The position numbers and the translations under genes were made by a program. A stretch of 64,000 nt of DNA from Prescottella defluvii. Its GTDB lineage: Bacteria; Actinomycetota; Actinomycetes; Mycobacteriales; Mycobacteriaceae. The notes under the pieces were generated by a model. It was given only the letters and a program-made list of their open reading frames with translations, did not search any database and was not told the origin of the DNA. Positions 46,940-56,141 of this stretch are shown here, in pieces (position 1 is the first letter of the stretch; every line of letters begins with the position of its first letter). The stretch spans positions 78,901-142,900 of the forward strand of contig NZ_JPOC01000009.1 of NCBI RefSeq assembly GCF_000738775.1, in the 5' to 3' direction.

Positions 46940-49318
46940 TCAGGGTCGGTCGAGGCGGACCAGCAGGGCCACCGGGAGCCGCTCGAACACCCTCGTCAGC
47001 TGCGCGGTGCCGGCATACAGCTCGCCCGTGAGCCGGTCGAACCATTTCCCGTTCGGCAGCGCGACGCTGGAACTGCCCCAGCCGGTTTCGTTCAACCGCA
47101 CACTGTGCCGGGTGGCGAGGGCGATGACATCCGAGGCCTGACCGGCCGGGCCCCGGGCGAAGCCCACGAGGTGATCGTGGGCGGGACCGACCGCGAACAC
47201 GGGGCGGTAGTGGCCGCCGACGAAGCTGTCCGGGCGTTCCCGGCGCAGTCGCAGCGCGGTGCGGGTGATGTGCAGTTTCGCGGCGCCGGACTCGTCGAGG
47301 GGCGGCGTCTCGACGCCGGGTGTGTCCATCGACTGCAGGAGTTCGCGGCGGGGCCGGTAGTCCACCGGCCGTCGGTTGTCCGGATCGACCAGCGAGTCCT
47401 CCCACAGCTCGGTGCCCTGGTACACGTCCGGGATGCCGGGCCCGCACAGTTGCAGCAGTTTCTGGCCCAACGCGTCGGACCGGCCGTGCGGGGCCAGTTG
47501 CTGCGCGATCCGGCCGAGGCTGCGGCCGACCGGGCCGGCGACGACCACGTCGATCCAACTGTGCAGCGCGTGCTCGAAGTGCTGGTCGACGTCGGTCCAG
47601 GTGGTGCGCAGGCCCGCCTCGCGGGCGGCCTTCTCGCCGTACCGGTGGAGTCGTTCCCGGAGGTCGGCACCGGGGGTGGAGCCGTCCGCCGGCCACACTC
47701 CGAACATGTTCTGCCACAGGAAGAGTCCAGTGACACCGTCCGGGCTCGGGGCGGCGATCTCCCAGTCGGCGACACAGCGGGCCCACAGGTCCGGGACCTG
47801 CGACAGCACGCCGATGCGTGCGCGGACGTCCTCGCCGCGTTTGGTGTCGTGCGTCGACAGGGTCGTCATCGTCCGCGGCCACAGCCGGGCACGGTCGGCG
47901 GCGCGGAGGTGGAACTCGGCGGGGGAGCAGCCGAACCGGCCGGGGTCACCGCCCACCTCGGACAGCGAGACGAGCCGAGGTGTGCGGTAGAACAGGCGGT
48001 CCTCGACCGCCTTGGCGGTCAGCGCGCCGCACACCTGATGGAAGCGAATGCTCGCCTCGTTGTCCGGATCCGTGAGCGCACCGGCCAGTGTCGTCAGTGC
48101 GGCAGACCATTCGGGGTGGCGCGCGAGTGTCGCCCCGATCGTCCGGGGAACCGTGCCGGCGAGAGGTGCGTAGTCGGCGCGGTACGCCGGCACGTGGACG
48201 AGCACCTCGACGAGGGCCTCACGCAACTCGTCCGGGTTGCAGAAGGTCGGCGACTCACGCAGCACCGCGCGGCTCAGACGTCGCACATCGGGTGCCAACT
48301 CGGTGCGCGCGGCACCCCGGCGGAGTTCGATACCGTTGTCGCGCAGCCACACCGCGTCACCGGGGGCGTCCGCGCGACCGGCCAGCGCGGTCAGCGTCGA
48401 CTCCCCGGACGGGTCGACGAACACGCCGGCGTACTCGGCGAGGGCGTCGTATCCGGTGGTCCCGTCGATCGGCAGCGTCGGGTCCAGGGGTTCGCCCGCC
48501 GACAGGACCTTCTCGGCGAGCAGCCAGCGGTCGGGGCCGACGACCTCCCGCAGGGTGTGCAGGTACCGGGCCGGATCGCTCAGCCCGTCCGGGTGGTCGA
48601 CGCGGACGCCGTCGACCAGGTCGTCGCGCACCCACGACGCGAACTGGTGGTGGGTGGTGTCGAACACCCGCGGATCCTCCTGTCGGACTGCAGCGAGGTC
48701 GTTGATCGTGAAGAAGCGTCGATAGCCGACGACACCGTCGCGCCACCCCACCAGTCGATAGGCCTGCCTCTCGTGCACCTCGCGGGGGCCACCGTCCTCG
48801 GTGCCGGGGGCGATCGGGAACCGCTGGTCGCCGAGCGCGAGCATCGGCGAGCCTCGGCCGCGGTCGAAACGCAGAGCGTCGAGGTCGGAGTCGTCGTCCA
48901 GGGCCGGTAGCGCGATCCGTCCGCCCGCCCCGTTGTCCTCACGCCAGTCGATGTCGAAGAACCGGGCGAACGGCGACCGGCGGCCGTGGGTCAACACGTC
49001 CCACCACCACCGGTTCTCCCGCGGACGTCCGACCCCGACATGATTGGGAACCAGGTCGACGATGATCCCCATGTCGCGTTCGGCGAGTTCCGCGGCCAGC
49101 GCCGCCAGTGCCGCCCGCCCGCCGAGTGCCGCCGAGACCGTGGTCGGGTCGGTGACGTCGTACCCGTGCATCGACCCGGCGGTGGCGGTGAGGATCGGCG
49201 AGAGATACAGGTGCGAGACGCCGAGTCGGTCCAGGTAGTCGGCCAGGCGCCGGGCGTCGTCGAGAGTGAACGCGTCCCCGCGCAACTGGAGTCGGTAGGT
49301 GGCGGTGATCGGCCTCAT
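46940..49318 (-). CDS. treY: Malto-oligosyltrehalose synthase
   Basis: This 792-residue GH13 enzyme turns the reducing-end maltose of a glucan chain into a trehalose unit. The N-terminus ITATYRLQLRGDAFTLDDARRLADYL is characteristic of the family, and the barrel shows IVDLVPNHVG, DGVRVDHPDG (nucleophile Asp) and LLAEKVLSAGE (acid/base Glu). ATG 49318 overlaps the treX stop (ATGA), so treX and treY are one transcript. Confidence 0.96.
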   Translation of the reverse strand: MRPITATYRLQLRGDAFTLDDARRLADYLDRLGVSHLYLSPILTATAGSMHGYDVTDPTTVSAALGGRAALAALAAELAERDMGIIVDLVPNHVGVGRPRENRWWWDVLTHGRRSPFARFFDIDWREDNGAGGRIALPALDDDSDLDALRFDRGRGSPMLALGDQRFPIAPGTEDGGPREVHERQAYRLVGWRDGVVGYRRFFTINDLAAVRQEDPRVFDTTHHQFASWVRDDLVDGVRVDHPDGLSDPARYLHTLREVVGPDRWLLAEKVLSAGEPLDPTLPIDGTTGYDALAEYAGVFVDPSGESTLTALAGRADAPGDAVWLRDNGIELRRGAARTELAPDVRRLSRAVLRESPTFCNPDELREALVEVLVHVPAYRADYAPLAGTVPRTIGATLARHPEWSAALTTLAGALTDPDNEASIRFHQVCGALTAKAVEDRLFYRTPRLVSLSEVGGDPGRFGCSPAEFHLRAADRARLWPRTMTTLSTHDTKRGEDVRARIGVLSQVPDLWARCVADWEIAAPSPDGVTGLFLWQNMFGVWPADGSTPGADLRERLHRYGEKAAREAGLRTTWTDVDQHFEHALHSWIDVVVAGPVGRSLGRIAQQLAPHGRSDALGQKLLQLCGPGIPDVYQGTELWEDSLVDPDNRRPVDYRPRRELLQSMDTPGVETPPLDESGAAKLHITRTALRLRRERPDSFVGGHYRPVFAVGPAHDHLVGFARGPAGQASDVIALATRHSVRLNETGWGSSSVALPNGKWFDRLTGELYAGTAQLTRVFERLPVALLVRLDRP

Positions 49319-51426
49319 CGCAGTCGGTCCCGGCGCAGTACCAGCAGGGACCTCGACGAAACGGTGATCGAATCACCCGGCAGGACAACGGCATCGGTGT
49401 CTCCGGCGGAGTCGGTGGTGTCCAGTTCGCCGGTCCATGGGGTGTCGGCCTCGCCGTGCGGGACGGTGAACTCCAGGGCCTCGTCGTGGGCGTTGAAGAG
49501 CAGCAGGAACGAGTCGTCGACCACCCGCCGCCCGCGCCGGTCGGGTTCGGGGATGGCGTCCCCGCCGAGATGCACCGCCAGGCCCTTGCCGAATCCACTG
49601 TCCCAGTCCGCGGTGGTCATCTCCCGTCCCTCCGGTGTCAGCCACGCGATGTCGCGGCTGTGCTCGGCGTCGCGGACCGGGCGTCCCGCGAAGAATCGTC
49701 GTCGGCGGAACACCGGGTGCGCGGCCCGCAGTGCGCTGACCCGCCGGGTGAACCGAACCAGGTCCGCGCCGTCGTCGAGCAGTGTCCAGTCCATCCACGA
49801 CAGCGGCGAATCCTGGCAGTACACATTGTTGTTGCCCTGCTGGGTGCGTCCCATCTCGTCGCCGTGGGCGAGCATCGGTGTGCCCTGGCTGAGGAAGAGT
49901 GTGGCGAGGATGTTCCGGCGCTGGCGGGCGCGCAGGGCGAGAACGCCCGGGTCGTCGGTGGGGCCCTCGACACCGCAGTTCCAGGATCGGTTGTGGCTCT
50001 CGCCGTCGCGGTCGTCCTCGCCGTTGGCCGCGTTGTGCTTCTCGTCGTACGACACCAGGTCGGTGAGGGTGAAGCCGTCGTGCGCGGTGACGAAGTTGAT
50101 GCTCGCCCCGGGTCTACGACCGGTCGCCTCGTACAGATCCGACGACCCGGTCAGCCGTGAGGCGAACTCGCCGAGCGTCGCGGGTCGGCCCCGCCAGTAG
50201 TCGCGCACGGTGTCGCGGTACTTGCCGTTCCACTCGGTCCACAGGCCGGGGAAGTTGCCGACCTGGTAGCCGCCCTCGCCGACGTCCCACGGTTCGGCGA
50301 TCAACTTCACCTGACTCACCACCGGATCCTGCTGTACCAGGTCGAAGAAGGCGGAAAGCCGGTCCACGTCGTGCAGTTCGCGGGCGAGGGTGGAGGCCAG
50401 ATCGAAACGGAAGCCGTCGACGTGCATCTCGGTCACCCAGTACCGCAGTGAGTCCATGATCAGTTGCAGCGTGTGCGGGTGGCGCGCACCCAGGCTGTTG
50501 CCGGTCCCGGTGTAGTCCCGATACAGCGCGCGATCGTCGTCGTCCAGGCGGTAGTAGGCGGCGTTGTCGATGCCGCGGAAACAGATCGTCGGCCCTCGGT
50601 GGTCCCCTTCGGCGGTGTGGTTGTAGACGACGTCGAGAATCACCTCGATCCCGGCCGCGTGGAAGTCGCGCACCATGGCCTTGAACTCGGTGACGACGGC
50701 GCTCGGTTTCCCCGCCGACGAGTACTCCGCGTGCGGGGCGAGGAACCCGAAAGTGTTGTAGCCCCAGTAGTTCCGCAGTCCGCGGTCGATCAGGACCTGG
50801 TCGTGCAGGAACTGGTGCACGGGCATCAGTTCCACCGCGGTCACGCCCAGCGACCGCAGGTGGTCGATCACCGCCGGATGCGCCATGCCGGCGTACGTCC
50901 CGCGGAGGCCCTCGGGCACGTCCGGATGCGTCGCCGTCATGCCCTTGACGTGTGCCTCGTAGATGAGGGTCTCGTGATACGGCGTCCGCGGGGGCCGGTC
51001 GGCGCCCCAGTCGAAGAACGGGTTGATCACGACGGTGGTCATGGTGTGCCCCAGTGAGTCCCCGCCGAAGGCGTACAGCGACGAGTGACCGTCGAACGCG
51101 CCGTCGAAGGCCTTGCCGTACGGATCCAGCAGCAACTTCGACGGATCACAACGCAGCCCGGAGTGCGGTTCGTACGGTCCGTGGACCCGGTAGCCGTACC
51201 GCTGCCCGGGGGAGACCGACGGCAGGTATCCGTGCCACACATACCCGTCCACCTCGTCCAGGCGGACGCGGGTCTCGGTGCCGTCCCGTGCGACGAGACA
51301 CAGATCCACCGCGTCCGCGACCTCGGAGAACAGCGAGAAATTGGTGCCTGCGCCATCGAAGGTGGCGCCCAGGGGATACGCGGCGCCCGGCCACACCTCG
51401 ACCGTCGGGAAGTCGGTGCGCTCCAT
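49315..51426 (-). CDS. treX: Glycogen-debranching enzyme (isoamylase type)
   Basis: This is a 703-residue GH13 enzyme, also called GlgX. It cuts alpha-1,6 branches of glycogen to give linear chains for TreY and TreZ. The N-terminal CBM48-like domain starts YPLGATFDGAGTNFSLFSE. The barrel has DVVYNHTAEG, GFRFDLAS (nucleophile Asp), LIAEPWDVG (acid/base Glu) and a late TAHDGFTL. I chose ATG 51426 (MERTDFPTVEVWPG), which gives the usual family length. Confidence 0.95.
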   Translation of the reverse strand: MERTDFPTVEVWPGAAYPLGATFDGAGTNFSLFSEVADAVDLCLVARDGTETRVRLDEVDGYVWHGYLPSVSPGQRYGYRVHGPYEPHSGLRCDPSKLLLDPYGKAFDGAFDGHSSLYAFGGDSLGHTMTTVVINPFFDWGADRPPRTPYHETLIYEAHVKGMTATHPDVPEGLRGTYAGMAHPAVIDHLRSLGVTAVELMPVHQFLHDQVLIDRGLRNYWGYNTFGFLAPHAEYSSAGKPSAVVTEFKAMVRDFHAAGIEVILDVVYNHTAEGDHRGPTICFRGIDNAAYYRLDDDDRALYRDYTGTGNSLGARHPHTLQLIMDSLRYWVTEMHVDGFRFDLASTLARELHDVDRLSAFFDLVQQDPVVSQVKLIAEPWDVGEGGYQVGNFPGLWTEWNGKYRDTVRDYWRGRPATLGEFASRLTGSSDLYEATGRRPGASINFVTAHDGFTLTDLVSYDEKHNAANGEDDRDGESHNRSWNCGVEGPTDDPGVLALRARQRRNILATLFLSQGTPMLAHGDEMGRTQQGNNNVYCQDSPLSWMDWTLLDDGADLVRFTRRVSALRAAHPVFRRRRFFAGRPVRDAEHSRDIAWLTPEGREMTTADWDSGFGKGLAVHLGGDAIPEPDRRGRRVVDDSFLLLFNAHDEALEFTVPHGEADTPWTGELDTTDSAGDTDAVVLPGDSITVSSRSLLVLRRDRLR

Positions 51427-51631
51427 GCTGCAGAACCCTAGGCGACTCCGTCGCCTGTGCGCCTGTCCGGTGGCGGCGACCACCAAAACGGCGCACGGGT
51501 GAAGGTCTGAATTTCGGACCGGACGGAATCGAGAGAATTTCCGAAGAATGCCGGTTGTCCGGATCGATCGAGGTAGCTGACCGCGTTAGCGTGGAGGGGC
51601 CAACTTCTGTTCTCGGACGAGGTGATTGCTC

Positions 51632-51922
51632 ATGTTCACGGTTCGTGTCGTGGCGCGAAGTGCGACGGCGCTCCTGTTCTCGGCGGTGGTCGGAGTGGGG
51701 ATGTCGACGGTCGGCGGCGGGGTCGCCGCGGCTCAGGAACCGCCGCCGATGCCGGGGATCCTCGGCATCGAGTTGGACGAGGAGGACGGGCGGCCCACCG
51801 TCGAGGTGGATTACGTCGATCTCGCGGGCGTGCACCGGGAGGTCGAGATCGACCTGCAGACGGGCCGCATCATCGAGGACGAACCCGCGGGCGGACCGTC
51901 AGCGCCGTCCGGTTCGGGGTGA
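51632..51922 (+). CDS. Small secreted protein, PepSY-like
   Basis: This is a 96-residue precursor. The signal peptide runs to about residue 34 (GVAAAQ). The mature part has a short beta-strand pattern VEVDYVDLAGVHREVEIDLQTGRII, similar to the strand-helix-strand of PepSY-like modules, where tgrii is typical. GAGG lies 10 nt before ATG 51632. It ends just upstream of the cobalamin riboswitch. Confidence 0.6.
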   Translation: MFTVRVVARSATALLFSAVVGVGMSTVGGGVAAAQEPPPMPGILGIELDEEDGRPTVEVDYVDLAGVHREVEIDLQTGRIIEDEPAGGPSAPSGSG

Positions 51923-51949
51923 CGGTCGCAGCCGAGGTTTGCTGTTGGG

Positions 51950-52100
51950 CTACGATTCCGGCGTCCAACATGATTCGGACAGCGAAAAGGGTGGAAGTCC
52001 GGTGTGAATCCGGCGCGGTCCCGCCACTGTGGTCAGCGACGTCGTCGCTGCGAGCCAGGTCGCCCCGCTGTCCTCTCCGGCTTTCGAGGCGTGCGACCTC
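51950..52100 (+). promoter_or_regulatory. Cobalamin riboswitch
   Basis: The conserved core is readable: aaaagggtggaag, ggtgtgaatcc, cggtcccgccactgtg and then gagccaggtcgccc. These correspond to the adenosylcobalamin-aptamer consensus, including the CCGCnACTG and GAGCCAGG elements in the right order and spacing. It directly precedes the B12-type importer genes, so high intracellular cobalamin should switch the operon off. Confidence 0.9.
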
Positions 52101-52114
52101 GGAAAGGAACCTCC

Positions 52115-53146
52115 GTGCCCTTCTTCGCCCATCTGCCTGCGCGCTCCCGATACCGACGTCTGCTGACGGCCCTCTGCGCGGCCGGTCTCGCCACCACCGT
52201 CACCGCGTGCGGGCAGGCGGTGTCCGGCGAAACCGCCTCCGCGAGCGGCGAGGCCGCCTACGTCGACGCCGCCAACTGTGGCATCACGACACAGCACGAC
52301 CGGACACCGTCGAAGGCGGTGACGCTCACGTCCAACGCCACCGAGACGATGCTGGAACTGGGGCTCGAGGATCGCATGGTCGGCACCGCCTACCTGCGCG
52401 GCCGGGAGATCGCCCCGGACTACGCCGCCGCGTATGCCGAGGTGCCGATCCTGTCATCGGAGCAGCCCACGATGGAACAGCTCATCGACGTCGCCCCCGA
52501 CTTCGTGTACTCCGGCTACCCGGACGGATTCAGCGAGAAGAACGGCCACACCCGCGAACAACTCGCGCAGGTCGACGTCAAGACGCATCTGAACCCGGAG
52601 GGCTGCGCGCAGGGCCCGGTCGAGATCGAGGACATCTTCGCCGAGATCACCACGATCGGCGGCATCTTCCGGGTGCCGGAGCGGGCCGCGACCTCGGTCG
52701 CGGCACTGCGCGCGCGACTCGACACCGTCCGTGACCGCGTCGGCGGCGAGCAGCCGATCAAGGTGTTCCTGTACGCCTCGGGCACGGACAAGGCGTCGAC
52801 CACCGGCGGCAACAGCATGGCCACCGCGTTGATCGAGGCGGCCGGCGGCACCAACGTCTTCGCGGACGTCCCGGAACGTTGGATGAGCGTGTCGTGGGAG
52901 CAGGTCGCCGAGCGTGCGCCCGACGTGATCCTCGTGCGCGAGGAGGGGACGACGCCGCAGTACCAGTCACCGTCGGTCGCGCAGAAGATCGCCGACCTGA
53001 ACGGAGTTCCGGTGATCGCGGCGACCCCGGCGGTCCGGGACCAGGCCTTCGCGACCATCACCCTGTCTCAGTTGCAGCCGGGACCGTACTCGATCGACGG
53101 GGTCGAACATCTGGCTCGTCAGTTCCATCCCACCGCCTTCGAGTGA
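52115..53146 (+). CDS. ABC transporter substrate-binding lipoprotein (cobalamin/siderophore type)
   Basis: This is a 343-residue protein with a lipobox VTACG (Cys32), followed by a BtuF/FecB-type two-lobed binding fold: TSNATETMLELGLEDRMVG in the first lobe and VFLYASGTDKASTTGGNSMATALIEAAGG in the second. Under a cobalamin riboswitch the ligand is most likely B12 or a precursor corrinoid. GGAAAGGA precedes GTG 52115. Its stop overlaps the permease start. Confidence 0.88.
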   Translation: MPFFAHLPARSRYRRLLTALCAAGLATTVTACGQAVSGETASASGEAAYVDAANCGITTQHDRTPSKAVTLTSNATETMLELGLEDRMVGTAYLRGREIAPDYAAAYAEVPILSSEQPTMEQLIDVAPDFVYSGYPDGFSEKNGHTREQLAQVDVKTHLNPEGCAQGPVEIEDIFAEITTIGGIFRVPERAATSVAALRARLDTVRDRVGGEQPIKVFLYASGTDKASTTGGNSMATALIEAAGGTNVFADVPERWMSVSWEQVAERAPDVILVREEGTTPQYQSPSVAQKIADLNGVPVIAATPAVRDQAFATITLSQLQPGPYSIDGVEHLARQFHPTAFE

Positions 53147-54180
53147 TCGGCCAGGCGCAGCGCGCCAGATTCCGGATCGTTCTGCTGGTGGCGACGGCGG
53201 TGCTCGTCGTCGTCGCCACCGCGGGCATCCTCGTCGGCTCGGTCGGCGTCGACGCCTCGACCGCGTGGCGGATCATCGGACACCGGATCCTCGGGCCGGA
53301 CTGGATCACGCCGGACTGGACCCGCGCGCAGGACCTGATCATCGCGGACGCACGACTGCCCCGCGTGATCCTGGCCGGCGTGGTGGGTGCCGGTCTGGCG
53401 TTGGTGGGCACCACCATGCAGGCCGTCGTGCGCAATCCGCTGGCCGATCCGGGGATCCTCGGGGTGTCTGCCGGTGCGGCGGTCGGCGCCGTCGCGGTGC
53501 TGCGGTTCGGCCTCGGGCCGCAGGCCGTGGCGATGCCGATCGCGGCGTTCCTCGGTGCGCTCGCTGCGATGCTCGTGGTCCTACTCGTCGCGCGGGGGCG
53601 CGGAGCCCTCGAGCCGACACGGTTGGTGCTCGCCGGCACCGCGGTGTCGTCGGTCCTGGGCGCGTCGACGTCGTTGATGGTGTTGACGTCCCCGGACCAG
53701 AGTCTCGCGGGTCAGGTACTGCAGTGGACGCTCGGCGGCTTCGGCGGCGTGCGCTGGGACAAACTGGTTGTTCCTGCTGTGGTGCTGGGGATTTCGTGCC
53801 TCGTACTGCTGCCGTTGGCGCGCAGTCTCAACGTGCTGCTCGCCGGCGACGAGAGCGCGACCGCCCTCGGCCTCGACGTGCGGAGGATGCGGTTCGGGCT
53901 GATCGTGCTGTGCGCGGTCCTCACCGGTGTGCTCGTCGCGGTCAGCGGTGTCGTCGGATTCGTCGGGCTGATGATCCCGCACATCGCACGGATGCTCGTC
54001 GGCTCGGATCACCGGCGGGTGCTGCCGGTGGCGCTCGTCGTCGGCGCGGGGTTCGCGATCGCGGCCGACCTGGTGGCCCGCACCGTGATGATCCCCCAGG
54101 AGATCCCCGTCGGCATCGTCACCGCACTCGTCGGTGGCCCGTACTTCGTGTGGCTGCTGCGCCGCACCACGACCAGATGA
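53143..54180 (+). CDS. FecCD/BtuC-type ABC permease
   Basis: This is a 345-residue permease with nine or ten helices. Family markers are RLPRVILAGVVGAGLALVG, NPLADPGILGVSAGA and FVGLMIPHIARMLVGSDHR, the last being the coupling-helix region that meets the ATPase. GTG 53143 overlaps the preceding stop. It imports the ligand delivered by the lipoprotein. Confidence 0.92.
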   Translation: MIGQAQRARFRIVLLVATAVLVVVATAGILVGSVGVDASTAWRIIGHRILGPDWITPDWTRAQDLIIADARLPRVILAGVVGAGLALVGTTMQAVVRNPLADPGILGVSAGAAVGAVAVLRFGLGPQAVAMPIAAFLGALAAMLVVLLVARGRGALEPTRLVLAGTAVSSVLGASTSLMVLTSPDQSLAGQVLQWTLGGFGGVRWDKLVVPAVVLGISCLVLLPLARSLNVLLAGDESATALGLDVRRMRFGLIVLCAVLTGVLVAVSGVVGFVGLMIPHIARMLVGSDHRRVLPVALVVGAGFAIAADLVARTVMIPQEIPVGIVTALVGGPYFVWLLRRTTTR

Positions 54181-54187
54181 GGCGCGA

Positions 54188-54943
54188 GTGCTGAAGTTCG
54201 ACCACGTCACCGTGCGAGCCGGGACCAGGACGCTCGTCGACGACGTCACGCTCGACGTCGACGAGGGCGAGATCGTCGCGCTCGTCGGGCCGAACGGGAG
54301 CGGCAAGTCGTCGCTGCTGCGGACCGCGTACCGCGCCCTGAAACCGGTGTCGGGGACGGTGACGCTGGGCGGGCGGGACGTGTGGCGGACTCCCGTGCGG
54401 ACGCTCGGCCGCACCACGGGCGTCGTCACCCAGCACACCCCCGCGGACTTCCCGCTCACCGTCGCCGACGTCGTGCTCCTCGGCCGCGCCGCGCACAAGG
54501 GGATGTTCGACGCCGACGACGCCACCGACCACGACCTGGTGATCGCGGGACTGGACGCGGTGGACATGGCCGATCGGGCCGACGACGACTTCGCGACGTT
54601 GTCCGGCGGCGAACGGCAGCGCGTGCTGGTCGCGCAGGCCCTGGCCGGGGAACCGTCCGTCCTGATGTTCGACGAGCCCACCAATCACCTGGATGTGCGC
54701 CACCAGTACGCCCTCATGAGAGTTGTTCGGGCACAACGATGCACCGCCGTCGTCGCGTTGCACGACCTGGGGCTCGCCGCGCGGTTCTGCGATCGGGTCG
54801 CCGTCCTGCACCGCGGACGGATCTGGGGCGTCGGAACACCGCGGGAGATCGTCACCTCGGCGCTGCTCGACGAGGTCTACGGGGTGCGGGCCGAGATCCA
54901 GGACCATCCCGGCGACGGCAGCCCCATGGTGGTGGTGCTGTGA
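54188..54943 (+). CDS. ABC importer ATPase (FecE/BtuD type)
   Basis: This 251-residue ATPase has Walker A GPNGSGKSS, signature LSGGERQRV, Walker B VLMFDEPTNHLD and switch His in VVALHDLGLA. It is the third component of the cobalamin-regulated importer. The GTG 54188 start lies 7 bp after the permease stop with GAGG overlapping that stop; its own stop overlaps the next gene. Confidence 0.92.
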   Translation: MLKFDHVTVRAGTRTLVDDVTLDVDEGEIVALVGPNGSGKSSLLRTAYRALKPVSGTVTLGGRDVWRTPVRTLGRTTGVVTQHTPADFPLTVADVVLLGRAAHKGMFDADDATDHDLVIAGLDAVDMADRADDDFATLSGGERQRVLVAQALAGEPSVLMFDEPTNHLDVRHQYALMRVVRAQRCTAVVALHDLGLAARFCDRVAVLHRGRIWGVGTPREIVTSALLDEVYGVRAEIQDHPGDGSPMVVVL

Positions 54944-55869
54944 CCGGCTGGGGCGTGCTCACCCACGTGGACTCCGGACGGTCGGCGCGGGAGAGCATCG
55001 AGCGCGCGATCGGGCTGGCACGCGTGGCGGAGGGGGCCGGCTACGACTCGTTCTGGATCGCCCAGCACCGCTTCGGTGACCAGCAAGGAGCGATGCCGAG
55101 CCCGCTCGTGCTGCTGGGCGCGTTGGCGCGGGAGACCACCCGCATCCACCTGGGCACCGCGTCGATCGCCGCCGGATTCGACGATCCGCGCCGACTGGTC
55201 GAGGACGCCGCCGTCGTCGACGCACTGTCGGGTGGGCGCCTGCAACTGGGACTCGGGAGCGGGTCGTCGGCGCGTGCCACGCAGGCGTGGGGCCTCGACC
55301 ACGACGACCGGCACGATCGGTTCTGGCGCGTCGTCGACGACGTCCTCGACGCGGCACGCGGTGGCATCGGTGACGCCGCCGCCCGTCACGAGGTGGTCCC
55401 ATCGGCGGGAGGACTACCGGCCCGCACCTGGGTGACGACCGGCAGTGCACACGGCGTGGACGCGGCGGCGCGCCGCAACCTCGGGCTCATCGTCGGACGC
55501 CGCTCGGTGGGACCCGACGGCCCGCTCGCCGAGGACCGGCGGGTCGCGGACCTCGTCCGGCGGTACCGGAAACGCTGCGGAAGCCATGCGCGCGTGGCAC
55601 TGTCGCGCCCGATCGTCGCCACCACCGACGCCGCTCTCGCCGCACGGCTGCGTGCCGACGAACGGCTGGTCCGACGGCGCCCGGACCTCACCACGGGGGG
55701 AGTGGCCGTCGGGACGCCGGAGCAGATCGCCGCGGGACTGTCCGACGATCCCGGATTCCTCCACGCCGACCACGTGCTGATCCACACCCGGCCCCTCGCG
55801 GTGCCGTACGAGGTGGAGGCGCAGAGCCTCGCCCTCGTCGCCGAACGGGTCCGCCCGCTGGTGCGGTGA
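54940..55869 (+). CDS. Luciferase-like (LLM) flavin-dependent oxidoreductase
   Basis: This is a 309-residue TIM-barrel protein. It has AEGAGYDSFWIAQHRFG, THIHLGTASIAAGFDDPRRL-type strands (here TRIHLGTAS), DALSGGRLQLGLGSG and a late VGTPEQIAAGL. The family uses FMN or F420. GTG 54940 overlaps the ATPase stop, so it is the last gene of the cobalamin-riboswitch operon. It might act on a corrinoid or on a compound taken up with it; this is inference from context only. Confidence 0.83.
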   Translation: MTGWGVLTHVDSGRSARESIERAIGLARVAEGAGYDSFWIAQHRFGDQQGAMPSPLVLLGALARETTRIHLGTASIAAGFDDPRRLVEDAAVVDALSGGRLQLGLGSGSSARATQAWGLDHDDRHDRFWRVVDDVLDAARGGIGDAAARHEVVPSAGGLPARTWVTTGSAHGVDAAARRNLGLIVGRRSVGPDGPLAEDRRVADLVRRYRKRCGSHARVALSRPIVATTDAALAARLRADERLVRRRPDLTTGGVAVGTPEQIAAGLSDDPGFLHADHVLIHTRPLAVPYEVEAQSLALVAERVRPLVR

Positions 55870-56141
55870 CCGCCCCTCTTCGCGCTCAGGTCGTCCATCG
55901 GAGTGCGGGCAGGCGGGGAGATCTGGCGTTGCGGCACGAGTGTGTTCGGCAGTGCCGACGAACCGGTGGGTGAACCGGCGGGTGAATTCTTCTTCTCGTA
56001 TCACCGGTCGGAACATCCGCCGTCGTCACGCCGGTATTGTGCCGGTTTGATGTCGGCCGATGGGGAGGCCCGATACCGGGGACGACCCGGTGGCATCTTC
56101 GTTCGAGCGGATGTTCCGATTCAGGGGAGGACAGTCAGGTG

